In this document: piece after piece, positions 45,113 to 53,506 of the stretch
Layout: every line of letters begins with the position of its first letter
Position numbering within the stretch: the stretch's first letter is position 1
DNA from: Candidatus Binataceae bacterium
GTDB lineage: Bacteria > Desulfobacterota > Binatia > Binatales > Binataceae
DNA: 55,760 nt
Direction of reading: 5' to 3'
Assembly: GCA_036495685.1 (NCBI GenBank)
Contig: DASXMJ010000205.1
Coordinates: 1 to 55,760, forward strand
Translations under genes and position numbers: made by a program
Notes under the pieces: generated by a model
The model's input: the letters and a program-made list of their open reading frames with translations, nothing else
Told to the model about the DNA's origin: nothing
The model's database searches: none

Positions 45113-46324
45113 ATGAGCTCGCCACTCACCGGCATCCACGTGCTTGACCTGAGCTGGGTCATGGTCGGTCCCGCCAGCGGACGCGCGCTCGCCGACCTCG
45201 GCGCCGATGTGATCAAAGTCGAGAGCTCCAGGCGCATCGACCCGGTTCGCACTCTCGGCCCGTTCAAGGACGGCAAGACGGGCCCCGAGCGTTCGGTGAG
45301 CTATCACAATCTCAACGCCGGCAAACGCTGCATCACGCTCGATATCCGCAAGCCGCAGGGACGCGAACTTGTGCTGCGCCTGAGCGAGTGGGCCGATGTG
45401 GTGCTGGAGAGTTTCACACCCGGCGTGCTCGAGGAGTTGCAGCTCGCTTATCGAGACCTGAGCGCGCGCAATCCGAAGATCATCATGGCCTCGACTGCCA
45501 TCCTCGGTCAGACCGGACCCGATGCCAAAGGAACCAGCGGTGTGGGCACAATGGGCGCGGCCATGTCCGGTGCGACCTACCAGTTCGGATGGCCAGATCG
45601 GCCGCCCAGCGGTCCCTGGGGGCCCTGGACCGACGCGGTCACTCCGCGCTTCATCGTCGCAAGCATTCTGGCGGCGCTTCATCAGCGATCGCGTACCGGA
45701 AAGGGCTGCTATCTGGATCTGGCTCAGGCCGAATGCGGAATTCAGTTCATGATGCCGGCGTACTACGAGTTTGTTGCCAATGGGCGCCTTCCGGAACGCC
45801 GTGGCTCGGCAGGATCACCGCTGGCGGCGCCGCAGGGCCTATATCCCTGTGCGGGCAAGGATCGATGGGTTGCGATCGACGCGGTGTCGCAGGACAGATG
45901 GACCGCACTGCGCAGTCTGATCGGCGGTGCGCTTGGCGACCCTCGCTTCGACACGATTGTTGGACGGCTCCGTAGTCGCGACGATCTCGATCGCGCCATC
46001 GCAGAGTGGACCCATACGCGCGAGAGCGATGCGGTCGAGGCCGAGCTGCAAGCTGCGCGAATCCCCGCGCATGTCGTCAGTCGCGGCCTCGATCTCGCGC
46101 GCGACTCCGACCTGCGTCATGTCGGGCATTTCGTGAAGATCGATGATCCGGTCATCGGCGAGGTGGAAATCGAAGGTGCGCGCGCGGCTTTCGATCGCAC
46201 TCCGGCTGCGCCGACTCGCCGCGGCCCGCGCATCGGCGAACACACCCACGAAATCCTCCGCGAGGTCTGCGGCATCTCCGAGCAGGAAATCGCGCGCTTG
46301 ACGGCAGACGGAATTCTCCAATGA
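45113..46324 (+). CDS. Class III CoA-transferase (CaiB/BaiF), catalytic subunit
   Basis: A 403-residue CaiB/BaiF CoA-transferase that moves CoA between carboxylic acids through an enzyme aspartyl intermediate. The N-terminus has LDLSWVMVGPASGRALADLG and VIKVES; YHNLNAGKRCITLDI follows. The catalytic Asp is D174 in GPWTDAV. The frame is open to 45011, where it would overlap the upstream stop. ATG 45113 gives the standard family start, with a purine-rich GAAGGGGGGG stretch about 15 bases before it. With the upstream gene it would activate a carboxylic acid, feeding the dehydrogenase, hydratase and SDR steps encoded downstream. Confidence 0.9.
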   Translation: MSSPLTGIHVLDLSWVMVGPASGRALADLGADVIKVESSRRIDPVRTLGPFKDGKTGPERSVSYHNLNAGKRCITLDIRKPQGRELVLRLSEWADVVLESFTPGVLEELQLAYRDLSARNPKIIMASTAILGQTGPDAKGTSGVGTMGAAMSGATYQFGWPDRPPSGPWGPWTDAVTPRFIVASILAALHQRSRTGKGCYLDLAQAECGIQFMMPAYYEFVANGRLPERRGSAGSPLAAPQGLYPCAGKDRWVAIDAVSQDRWTALRSLIGGALGDPRFDTIVGRLRSRDDLDRAIAEWTHTRESDAVEAELQAARIPAHVVSRGLDLARDSDLRHVGHFVKIDDPVIGEVEIEGARAAFDRTPAAPTRRGPRIGEHTHEILREVCGISEQEIARLTADGILQ

Positions 46325-46344
46325 AGGTTTGAAGGAGCCCAAGC

Positions 46345-47136
46345 ATGAGCACCAACATTCTCGACCTCAAAGGTCACATCGGACTGGTCACCGGCGCGGG
46401 ACAAGGCGTCGGTCGCGCGGTCGCGCTGCACTTCGCCAATAACGGCGCGGGCGGGGTCGTGGTCAACGATTTCGTGCTGGCCCGCGCCGAGGCGGTCGTT
46501 GTCGAAGTCGAGCGCGCCGGATGCGCCGCGCTGGCGGTGCAATCCGATGTCACCGACTTCGCATCCGTGGGCGCGATGTTCGACCAGGCGCGCAGCAAAT
46601 TCGGAAGCGTTGACCTCCTGGTCAACAACGCCGGCAACGCCGGCGCCGATCCACGCGCCGTCTCGCGCAAGCCGTTCTGGGAGCAGGAGCCCAAGGACTG
46701 GCAAGCTTTCTTGGGCACCAACCTGTTCGGGGTGCTGAACTGCGTGCGGCACGCGGTGCCAGGAATGATCCAGAAGAATTACGGCAAGCTCGTCACGGTG
46801 ATTTCTGACGCGGGCCGGGTGGGTGAGCCGAATCTCGAAATCTACTCTGGGGCGAAGGCGGGAGCAGCGGGCTTCATGCGCGCGATGGCCAAGGCGCTGG
46901 GGCGCTTCTCGATTACCTCGAACTGCGTGGCCCTGGGCGCGACCCGCACGCCTGCGATCGCCGCGGCGACCTCCAATGAAGAATTCGCCAAGCGAATGCT
47001 CAGGTCGTACACGATTCGCCGCTTCGGTGAACCCGAGGATGCCGCGAACATGATCCTGTTCCTGGCGTCGGACGCATCGAGCTGGATGACGGGACAGACG
47101 GTGCCGGTCAACGGCGGCTACTCTTTCGCCATGTAG
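46345..47136 (+). CDS. SDR-family dehydrogenase
   Basis: A 263-residue classical SDR with GLVTGAGQGVGRAVAL as cofactor motif, NNAGNAG, and the Tyr/Lys pair in YSGAKAG. The catalytic Ser lies in VISDAGR, which has S followed by D instead of SS. NAD-type Asp follows strand 2 (VVNDFV). The PVNGGYSFAM C-terminus is typical. It lies 20 bases after the CoA-transferase with AAGGAG upstream, and 10 bases before the enoyl-CoA hydratase, so it is likely the hydroxyacyl-CoA dehydrogenase of this operon. The substrate is not defined. Confidence 0.85.
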   Translation: MSTNILDLKGHIGLVTGAGQGVGRAVALHFANNGAGGVVVNDFVLARAEAVVVEVERAGCAALAVQSDVTDFASVGAMFDQARSKFGSVDLLVNNAGNAGADPRAVSRKPFWEQEPKDWQAFLGTNLFGVLNCVRHAVPGMIQKNYGKLVTVISDAGRVGEPNLEIYSGAKAGAAGFMRAMAKALGRFSITSNCVALGATRTPAIAAATSNEEFAKRMLRSYTIRRFGEPEDAANMILFLASDASSWMTGQTVPVNGGYSFAM

Positions 47137-47146
47137 AGGAAACAGC

Positions 47147-47968
47147 ATGAACTACGAAACCATCATTCTCGAACCCAAGGACGGCATCGGATACCTGACC
47201 CTCAACCGTCCCGAACGCGCTAACACGATCAGCCTTCAGCTCATGATCGATGTGGTTAACGCGATGGAAGAGATCGACAAGGACCCCGAGTATCGGGTCG
47301 TGATCCTCACCGGCGCCGGTGGCAAGCATTTCTGCGGCGGCGCAGACCTGCGCGATTTTGCGGAACGCGCCCGCCAGCGCGGCGCGAGTGGCGGGCAGCC
47401 GGGTGCAGGCGGGGGAGACTTCGTCTCGCCGCGCCGCGACCTGTTCACGGCGCTCGAGGAATCGCGTGTTCCAGTCATCGCCGCGATCAACGGTGCCGCG
47501 ATGGGGGGAGGATGCGAGATCGCGCTGGCCTGCGATATCCGCATCCTCGCCGACACTGCGACCATAGGTCTTCCCGAAATTCGTTTCGGCGCATTGCCCG
47601 CTGGTGGCGGCACCCAGCGTCTGCCCCGCCTGGTCGGTGCGGGAATCGCCAAGGAGATGATTTTCAGCGGTCTTCCATGGACGCCGGAGCAGGCGTATCG
47701 CGTTGGGTTGGTGAATCGCGTCGTGCCGGCCGCGGACCTGATGAAGTCGTGCGAGGAAATCGCCCGCGTCTACATCGAGCGCGCCGCCTACGCGCTCAAG
47801 ACAGCGAAGGCGCTCATCAATAGGGGCCTGGACCTGACCTTGAAGGACGGCCTCGCGCTAGAGCGCAAGATGATTGCCGAGATGGCCACGCCCGAAGAGC
47901 GGCGCAAGGCCCAGGATGCCGCGGCGGCCACGCAGAAGACCTACGCCCGCATCTTTAGTAAGACCTAA
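47147..47968 (+). CDS. Enoyl-CoA hydratase/isomerase
   Basis: A 273-residue crotonase-fold protein. Oxyanion-hole residues come from KHFCGGADLRDF and INGAAMGGGCEIALACD. The segment GLPEIRFGALPAGGGTQRL holds the Glu expected for a hydratase. The second catalytic Glu position is occupied in the AMGGG-CEIAL region as usual. It hydrates an enoyl-CoA in the beta-oxidation-like sequence of this operon. The Gly-rich insertion GASGGQPGAGGGDF after the first oxyanion loop is longer than in typical hydratases. ATG 47147 is preceded by GAGGAAA. Confidence 0.9.
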   Translation: MNYETIILEPKDGIGYLTLNRPERANTISLQLMIDVVNAMEEIDKDPEYRVVILTGAGGKHFCGGADLRDFAERARQRGASGGQPGAGGGDFVSPRRDLFTALEESRVPVIAAINGAAMGGGCEIALACDIRILADTATIGLPEIRFGALPAGGGTQRLPRLVGAGIAKEMIFSGLPWTPEQAYRVGLVNRVVPAADLMKSCEEIARVYIERAAYALKTAKALINRGLDLTLKDGLALERKMIAEMATPEERRKAQDAAAATQKTYARIFSKT

Positions 47969-47969
47969 G

Positions 47970-48017
47970 TGTCATCCTAAGGAGTGAGCAACGCGAAGGA
48001 GCGAAGCGTCTCGGACC
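47970..48017. repeat. Dispersed repeat arm, copy C
   Basis: GTCATCCTAAGGAGTGAGCA followed by GCGAAGGAGCGAAGCGTCTC. It resembles the left arm of the element at 39349. It lies between the hydratase stop and the acyl-CoA dehydrogenase start, splitting the operon by about 180 bases. Confidence 0.55.
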
Positions 48018-48146
48018 GCTACGCGTATGCGAAGCCAGCACCGGTCCCCCGCTCCCCAAGCGCCCTGTGGAAGTTGCCATCGTGCTTGCAGACAAGGTAC
48101 TCAGAACCCACCCGAGCAAAACAGATCTGCTCGAAGGAGAACTATC

Positions 48147-49445
48147 GTGAGCTGGGATTTTGAAACCGAACCGGAATATCAAAAGGAGCTGGATTGGGTC
48201 CAACAATTCGTGCGCGAGGAAGTCGAGCCGCTCGACTATGTCCTCGGCCATCCTTATGACGTACGCGACCCCAAGCGCAATGCGCTCGTGCGCCCGCTCC
48301 AGGCCGAAGTAAAGAAACACAAACTGTGGGCATGCCACTTGGGCCCCGAACTGGGTGGCCAGGGCTACGGCCAGATCAAGCTGGCCCTGATGAATGAAAT
48401 TCTCGGCGGCTCGCGCTTCGCGCCGATCGTCTTCGGATGCCAGGCGCCCGATTCCGGCAACGCTGAGATTCTTGCGCACTACGGAACCCCCGATCAGAAG
48501 AAACGCTTCCTAGCCCCGCTCCTGAACAATGAAATCGTGTCTGCGTTCTCGATGACCGAGCCGCAGGGCGGAGCGGACCCCAAGGTCTTCACCACCAAGG
48601 CGGAACTCAAAGGCGACCAGTGGGTCATCAATGGCCAGAAGTGGTTTTCATCGAATGCCCACCTGGCCTCGTTCCTGATCGTGATGGCGGTGACCGACCC
48701 CACGGCCTCGCCGTACCAGCGCATGTCGATGTTCATCGTGCCGACCGACACACCGGGGGTGAATATCCTGCGCAACCTCGCCGTGGGTATGCACGAGCGC
48801 GAGGGCAGCCACGCCTTCATCCGCTACGAAGACGTGCATGTCCCGAAGGACCACATGCTCGGACCCCGTGGCGGCGCATTCGTCGTTGCGCAGACCCGAC
48901 TGGGCGGCGGGCGGATTCATCATGCGATGCGGACCATCGGGCAGGTGCGGCGCGCGTTCGACATGATGTGTGAGCGGGTGCTGTCGCGCACCACTCAGGG
49001 TTCGCTGCTGGCGGACAAACAGATGGTACAGGAGAAGATCGCCGACTCGTGGATGGAGATCGAGCAGTTTCGACTGCTGGTATTGCGCACCGCGTGGAAG
49101 ATCGATCGCTATAAGGACTACCTGAAGGTGCGCAAAGATATCGCGGCGGTCAAGGCACTGATGCCGAAGGTATTCCACGACGTGGCGGCGCGCGCGCTTC
49201 ACCTGCATGGATCACTGGGCGCGACCAGCGAAATGCCGTTCGTGGAACAGGTGATCCAGAGTTTTCACATGGGCTTGGCCGATGGCCCAACCGAGGTTCA
49301 CAAAATCACGGTTGCCCGGCAGGTGCTGCGCGAGTATCAGGCCACGACCGATCTTTTTCCGACCCAGCACATCCCCAAGCTGCGCGAGGCGGCGATCCGC
49401 AAGTACGCGGGTCGCATCGAGCGCGAGGTGTCGATGCAATCATGA
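48147..49445 (+). CDS. Acyl-CoA dehydrogenase (ACAD10/11-like)
   Basis: A 432-residue FAD-dependent acyl-CoA dehydrogenase. The segment AFSMTEPQGGADPKVFTTKA is the FAD/substrate loop, GQKWFSSNAHLASFLIVMAV follows, and LHLHGSLGATSEMPFVEQVI and the C-terminal LADGPTEVHKITVARQVLRE match the ACAD10/11 branch. The frame is open to 48027; GTG 48147 was chosen because AAGGAGA lies seven bases upstream and the N-terminus (MSWDFETEPEYQ) fits the family. It oxidises an acyl-CoA to an enoyl-CoA, upstream of the hydratase. Its stop overlaps the next ATG by four bases. Confidence 0.9.
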   Translation: MSWDFETEPEYQKELDWVQQFVREEVEPLDYVLGHPYDVRDPKRNALVRPLQAEVKKHKLWACHLGPELGGQGYGQIKLALMNEILGGSRFAPIVFGCQAPDSGNAEILAHYGTPDQKKRFLAPLLNNEIVSAFSMTEPQGGADPKVFTTKAELKGDQWVINGQKWFSSNAHLASFLIVMAVTDPTASPYQRMSMFIVPTDTPGVNILRNLAVGMHEREGSHAFIRYEDVHVPKDHMLGPRGGAFVVAQTRLGGGRIHHAMRTIGQVRRAFDMMCERVLSRTTQGSLLADKQMVQEKIADSWMEIEQFRLLVLRTAWKIDRYKDYLKVRKDIAAVKALMPKVFHDVAARALHLHGSLGATSEMPFVEQVIQSFHMGLADGPTEVHKITVARQVLREYQATTDLFPTQHIPKLREAAIRKYAGRIEREVSMQS

Positions 49446-50218
49446 CGGCGCCCATCCAGTACGACTATTCCGGCCAGGTGGTGTGTATTACCGGCGGGAG
49501 CCGCGGCCTTGGTCACGCCATGGCGCTGGGCTTCGCGGCAGCCGGAGCGAATCTCGCGATTGCGAGCCGCAAGATCGAATCGTGCGAAGCGACGGTCAAA
49601 GAAATCCGTGCGCTGGGCCGCGACGGTTCGGCGCACGCAATTCACGTTGGCAAGTGGGACGATTGCAACCGGCTTTACGATGAAGTCTACGCGAAGTGGG
49701 GCCGCTGCGATGTGCTGATCAATAACGCCGGCCTGTCGCCATTGTACTCCTCGTTGGTCGAGCACACCGAGGACCTCTTCGACAAGGTGATCGCGGTCAA
49801 TCTGAAGGGACCGTTTCGGCTGGCGGCGCTGTTTGGGTCGAAGATGAAGGCCGGCGCCGGCGGCGCGATTATCAATGTCTCGTCGGTCTCTTCGATTCGA
49901 CCCTCTGCGACCACGGCGCCATACTCGGCGGCCAAGGCGGGGCTGAACGCGATTACGGCTGCCTTTGCGAATGAGTACGGGCCGAAGGTCCGCGTCAACT
50001 GCATCATGGCGGGCCCGTTTCATACCGATATCAGCAAGGGGTGGTCGCGCACCGAAGAGTTCACCCAACGGGCCGCGAGGAATTACGCAAGCGGACGGGC
50101 TGGCGAGCCGGAGGAAATCGTGGGCGCGGCCCTGTACCTTGGCAGTCCAGCAGCCAGCTTCACAACCGGAGCGGTGCTGACCGTCGACGGCGGGCAAGCG
50201 AATCCCAGAGTGGCGTAG
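49442..50218 (+). CDS. SDR-family oxidoreductase
   Basis: A 258-residue classical SDR. VCITGGSRGLGHAMALGFA is the cofactor loop, and IASRK suggests NADP preference. NNAG, the NVSSVSS Ser and the YSAAKAG Tyr/Lys complete the active site. The ATG overlaps the acyl-CoA dehydrogenase stop as ATGA, so the two are translationally coupled. It is probably another hydroxyacyl-CoA or alcohol dehydrogenase in the pathway. Substrate unknown. Confidence 0.86.
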   Translation: MTAPIQYDYSGQVVCITGGSRGLGHAMALGFAAAGANLAIASRKIESCEATVKEIRALGRDGSAHAIHVGKWDDCNRLYDEVYAKWGRCDVLINNAGLSPLYSSLVEHTEDLFDKVIAVNLKGPFRLAALFGSKMKAGAGGAIINVSSVSSIRPSATTAPYSAAKAGLNAITAAFANEYGPKVRVNCIMAGPFHTDISKGWSRTEEFTQRAARNYASGRAGEPEEIVGAALYLGSPAASFTTGAVLTVDGGQANPRVA

Positions 50219-50395
50219 GAGGATGAAGCTGGGCGGGCGCGCCGCAACCCCCACGACCCAGGTGTCGCTGACCGGGTCCAGGGAATCCCGCCGCAGTCAA
50301 GCCGCGCGCGCGAGAAGGACTCGGCGGCAACGCCAACCGGCAGGAGCAACCGACAGACCGCACCTGGCGGGAGCTCCACGCTCTTGGAGGCAATC

Positions 50396-51155
50396 ATGGC
50401 GTATCTCAATCGCGACGGAGTCAAAATCTACTACGAAGAGTGGGGCAGCGGCCCTGCCGTGCTGCTGTCGCACGGGTACAGCGCAAGCGCCCGGATGTGG
50501 CAGGGGCAGTTGGAGGCTCTGTCCGATCGCTATCATTTGATCGCTTTTGACATGCGCGGCCACGACCGCTCCGATTCGCCCGATGATCCGGCCCGGTATT
50601 CACACGAACTCACCATTGGCGACATGAGCGCGGTGCTCGAGCAGTGTGCGGCGAGCGGTCATCAGTGGATTGTCGTTGGGCGGTTTCATGTCACTGGCGT
50701 TCCACCTCGTCCATCCGGACCGAACCATCGCGCTGATGCTATTTGACACCGGGCCCGGCTACAAAAAGGACGGTTCGCGCGAGGAGTGGAACAAGATGGC
50801 GAGGGCGCGCGCCGCACAACTCGAAATGGACGGGCTCGACACTGCGCAGGCGAGTGCCGAGGTGCGCGTCGCGCGTCACCGCAGCGCGAAGGGCCTGGCG
50901 CTCGCGGCGCGGGGAATGCTGACACAGAAGGACGGTAAGGTCATCGAGTCATTAGCGGAAATCCGGGTGCCCACGTTGGTGCTTGCGGGTGCAGAAGACA
51001 AGATGTTCATCCCGTCCGCCGAGTACATGGGGGCCAAGATTCCTGGCGCTGACAAGTTAATCCTGGCGAACGCGGGTCACGCCGCGAATATCGACCAGCC
51101 GGCCGCTTTCAATGCGGCGGTGCGGAAGTTCCTGGATCGAGTGACCAGCGGATAG
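50396..51155 (+). pseudogene. Alpha/beta hydrolase with a frameshift
   Basis: The first part (from ATG 50396, with TTGGAGG upstream) reads MAYLNRDGVKIYYEEWGSG and contains the HGYSASARMW oxyanion loop and FDMRGHDRSDSP. After about 50640-50655 the protein continues only in the next frame: AVISGLSLGGFMSLAFHLVH carries the nucleophile elbow, GAEDKMFIP the Asp and NAGHAANIDQP the His. One base deleted, or two inserted, in the GTGTGCGGCGAGCGG stretch would explain the shift. All catalytic elements survive across the two frames, so this is either a very recent mutation or a sequencing/assembly error. It is the last gene of the rightward operon. Confidence 0.82.
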
Positions 51156-51259
51156 TTGCGGTCCGTCCGCCGCATCGAGGGCGCTGTGGAATTCCGCGGA
51201 GATCGAGGCGCGCGCACTACACTGCCGCTTTGGGTGTTCTGCCCGGTTTGGCCGGGAGT

Positions 51260-51934
51260 TCACACCGGCCAGGTCGCCTTGGTCCAGGACATTTCCCAGA
51301 ACAGATATTCGAAACGGCTGCTGGTCAGGAATAGATCCGACAGCCAAGCCGTCTCGGGTGGCGGTATCCCGTCGGCGAGTCGATCGAGCAGCTGCACCAG
51401 TCGCTTCGCGCCCTCCACGAATTCAGGTGAGGTGTAGGTTTTGATCCATTCGCGGTAGAAGGAATTGTTCCCGCCGCCACCCTCGTGCTCCAGCGCGCGG
51501 GCGATCTCCACGTAGCCGAGCTGGCAGGGCAGCACGGCGGCCACGATCTCGACGATCGAGCCACTGTATGCGGTGCTTAAAAGGTGGCGCGTATATCCGT
51601 GAGTTACCGGCGCCGCGCGAGCGCCAGTGAGAGCCGAGTCCGCGATGCCCAGACGCTTGCAGTAGTCGCGGTGTAACTGCATTTCGGTCTGCAGGGTGTC
51701 ATTGAGCAGGCCCGAAAATAGCCCCATGACGCCAAGGTCGCGCGCTTTCGCGGAGGCCAGCGCGAACACGCGACAATACTCGACCAGAAAGAGGTAATCC
51801 TGTTCCAAGTAGAAGCCAAAGCGATCTACCGGCAGGGTGCCGTCGCCGAGCCCGCGCACGAACGGGTGGGCAAGCTCGCGCTTCCAGATTTCCGCGGCGT
51901 CGGAGCGCAGGATGCTACTCAATGAGTCCATCAC
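51260..51934 (-). CDS. tenA: TenA-family thiaminase II
   Basis: A 224-residue all-helical TenA protein, which hydrolyses thiamin breakdown products such as aminopyrimidines so that HMP can be recycled. The active-site Cys is C137 in AVLPCQLGYVEIA. The segments YLEQDYLFLVEYCRVFA and the C-terminal FEYLFWEMSW are the characteristic TenA signatures and carry the binding Asp/Tyr/Glu residues. It begins six bases after the thiD stop, so thiD-tenA form one transcription unit for HMP salvage. MM at the start leaves a one-codon ambiguity. Confidence 0.92.
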   Translation of the reverse strand: MMDSLSSILRSDAAEIWKRELAHPFVRGLGDGTLPVDRFGFYLEQDYLFLVEYCRVFALASAKARDLGVMGLFSGLLNDTLQTEMQLHRDYCKRLGIADSALTGARAAPVTHGYTRHLLSTAYSGSIVEIVAAVLPCQLGYVEIARALEHEGGGGNNSFYREWIKTYTSPEFVEGAKRLVQLLDRLADGIPPPETAWLSDLFLTSSRFEYLFWEMSWTKATWPV

Positions 51935-51940
51935 AGCCGA

Positions 51941-52729
51941 TCAGGTCTTGTCAGAGGCGAGGTGATTGAGGAGTCGCGCGCCGCGTCCCAGCTCGGGAGA
52001 TTGCGCGATGGCGCGGGTGACGAAGTGCTTGGCGGCGCCAATCGCGTCGGCAAGCGGGTCGCCCAGCGCGAGCCGCGCCGCAATGGCCGCGGACAAGGTA
52101 CATCCGGCTCCGTGTGCCCGGGCGCCGCGGCGGGGCATGCTGTATTCGTGGATTTCGTGGCCGTCGAAGAAGACATCGAGCGCGTCGCCTTTAAGCGCAC
52201 CGCCGGTAACGAGCGCGGCCCGCGCGCCGATGTGAACCAGTTCGCGCGCGGCCCTTCGCATCGCGTCACGCCCGGTGATCTCCTCGCGTCCCAGCAGGAT
52301 CTCGGTCTCGCGCAGATTGGGCGTGACCAGTAGCGCGAGCGGAAACATGTGCTCGCGCAGTGCCGCGACCGCGCCCGGAGTAAGCAGCAAATCGCCGCTT
52401 GCCGCGACCATCACCGGGTCGACCACCAGGTTGGGAATCGAGCGTTCGCGTACCGCCGCCGCCACCACTTCGATGATCTCGGTACGGGAGAGCATTCCGC
52501 TCTTGGCCGCCGCCACCGGCAGATCGTCCATCACCGCCTGGATTTGCGCGCTCACGAACTGCGCATCCAGATCGGCGACTGAACGTACTCCCAGCGTGTT
52601 TTGTGCGGTGAGCGCGGTGATCGCGGTCGCACCGAACACGCCGAGCGCAGAAAAGGTCTTGAGATCGGCCTGGATGCCGGCGCCGCCGGAGGAATCCGAA
52701 CCGGCGATACTGAGCACCACTTTGAGCAT
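51941..52729 (-). CDS. thiD: Hydroxymethylpyrimidine (phosphate) kinase
   Basis: A 262-residue ribokinase-fold enzyme that phosphorylates HMP and HMP-P to HMP-PP for thiamin synthesis. The start SIAGSDSSGGAGIQADLKTF, then TALTAQNTLGV, VVDPVMVAASGD, LVTPNLRETEILLG and the anion-hole motif HGAGCTLSAAIAA with its catalytic Asp region are all typical. It is followed by tenA. No TPP riboswitch was recognised in its 5' region, although thiD is often controlled by one. The Fur-box-like palindrome at 52812 lies about 83 bases upstream and could affect this promoter. Confidence 0.95.
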   Translation of the reverse strand: MLKVVLSIAGSDSSGGAGIQADLKTFSALGVFGATAITALTAQNTLGVRSVADLDAQFVSAQIQAVMDDLPVAAAKSGMLSRTEIIEVVAAAVRERSIPNLVVDPVMVAASGDLLLTPGAVAALREHMFPLALLVTPNLRETEILLGREEITGRDAMRRAARELVHIGARAALVTGGALKGDALDVFFDGHEIHEYSMPRRGARAHGAGCTLSAAIAARLALGDPLADAIGAAKHFVTRAIAQSPELGRGARLLNHLASDKT

Positions 52730-52811
52730 CGCAGTTGAGATTAAATCATCACGGGAGCGAGGTCACCAAGCGGGGAGCGGTACCGTTAAGGCCTTGACGT
52801 CACTTACTATC

Positions 52812-52832
52812 AGATGATAATAATTCTCATCT
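52812..52832. promoter_or_regulatory. Fur-box-like palindrome
   Basis: The 21-bp sequence is AGATGATAATAATTCTCATC plus T. Its core TGATAATAATTCTCA (52815-52829) matches the 7-1-7 Fur consensus TGATAATnATTATCA at all but one base. It lies between thiD (leftward) and the remnant Fe-S gene (rightward). Iron-dependent repression by Fur is inferred. Confidence 0.75.
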
Positions 52833-52849
52833 AGGTATTGGAACTACGC

Positions 52850-53506
52850 TTGCTCAGCGAGAGACGCCGCGCCGGATATGCGGTGCTGCGGCTGGCCGAA
52901 TTCGCGCGACGCTGTCGCGGCGCCAGGCGCGCAGCAACATTGAGTCGATGCTTCCCCTGGTCCGGCAAGGCGACCAGGTGGCCGCCATCAATCCCACCTG
53001 CTCGCTGACCATGCGCAAGGAGTACCCTGCCTTGCTGGCCGGTGCTGAAGCGAAGGAGTTCGCGGCGGCCGTGGTGGATCCGCAATAGGTGCTCTGGCAG
53101 TTGAAGTCGGCAAATCTTTTTCGCCTCGATTTCCGTACTACCCCGGGCAAAATTGCCTATCACGTGCCCTGTCATCTAAAAGCGCAAGCGATTGGATTTC
53201 GATCACGTGACCTGATGCGGACTATTCCGGGCGCCGCAATCACGACCGTCGATGCCTGCACCGACCACGACGGCACCTGGGCGATGAAGAAAGAGTATTT
53301 CGAGCTCTCGCTCCGAACCGGGAAAAGGCGTTCGCCGTCTGCGCGATGCCGACGCCCGCATGATCGATTGCCCGCTGGCGACGCTGCAGATTCTGCAGGC
53401 CACCGGCATTCGCCCGCTGCATCCCCTCGAGATCCTCGCACGCGCGTATGACGACACCGGGTTCCCGGACCCGGTGCCGCCTCCGCGACCGGAGCAATCA
53501 ACATGA
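52850..53506 (+). pseudogene. CCG-domain (heterodisulfide-reductase-like) Fe-S protein, remnant
   Basis: Decayed gene for an iron-sulfur protein of the type that in many proteobacteria lies between rubrerythrin and DUF3501. Only the C-terminal part survives. From about 52906 the frame reads RRQARSNIESMLPLVRQG and NPTCSLTMRKEYPALL, then hits TAG at 53086-53088. It continues as KIAYHVPCHLKAQAIGF and DACTDHDGTWAMKKEYFELS, keeping the second CCG/HDGTW cluster motif. An extra A in the run at 53323-53326 shifts the frame, after which ARMIDCPLATLQILQATGI completes it to TGA 53504-53506. A TGCTGCGGC at 52884-52892 may be the first CCG motif out of frame. The N-terminal ferredoxin-like domain is gone. 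Confidence 0.82.

Noticed and set aside
52730..52860. Possible TPP riboswitch before thiD
   Set aside because: Neither the CTGAGA element nor the conserved ACCTGATCTGG-type segment is present on the appropriate strand.
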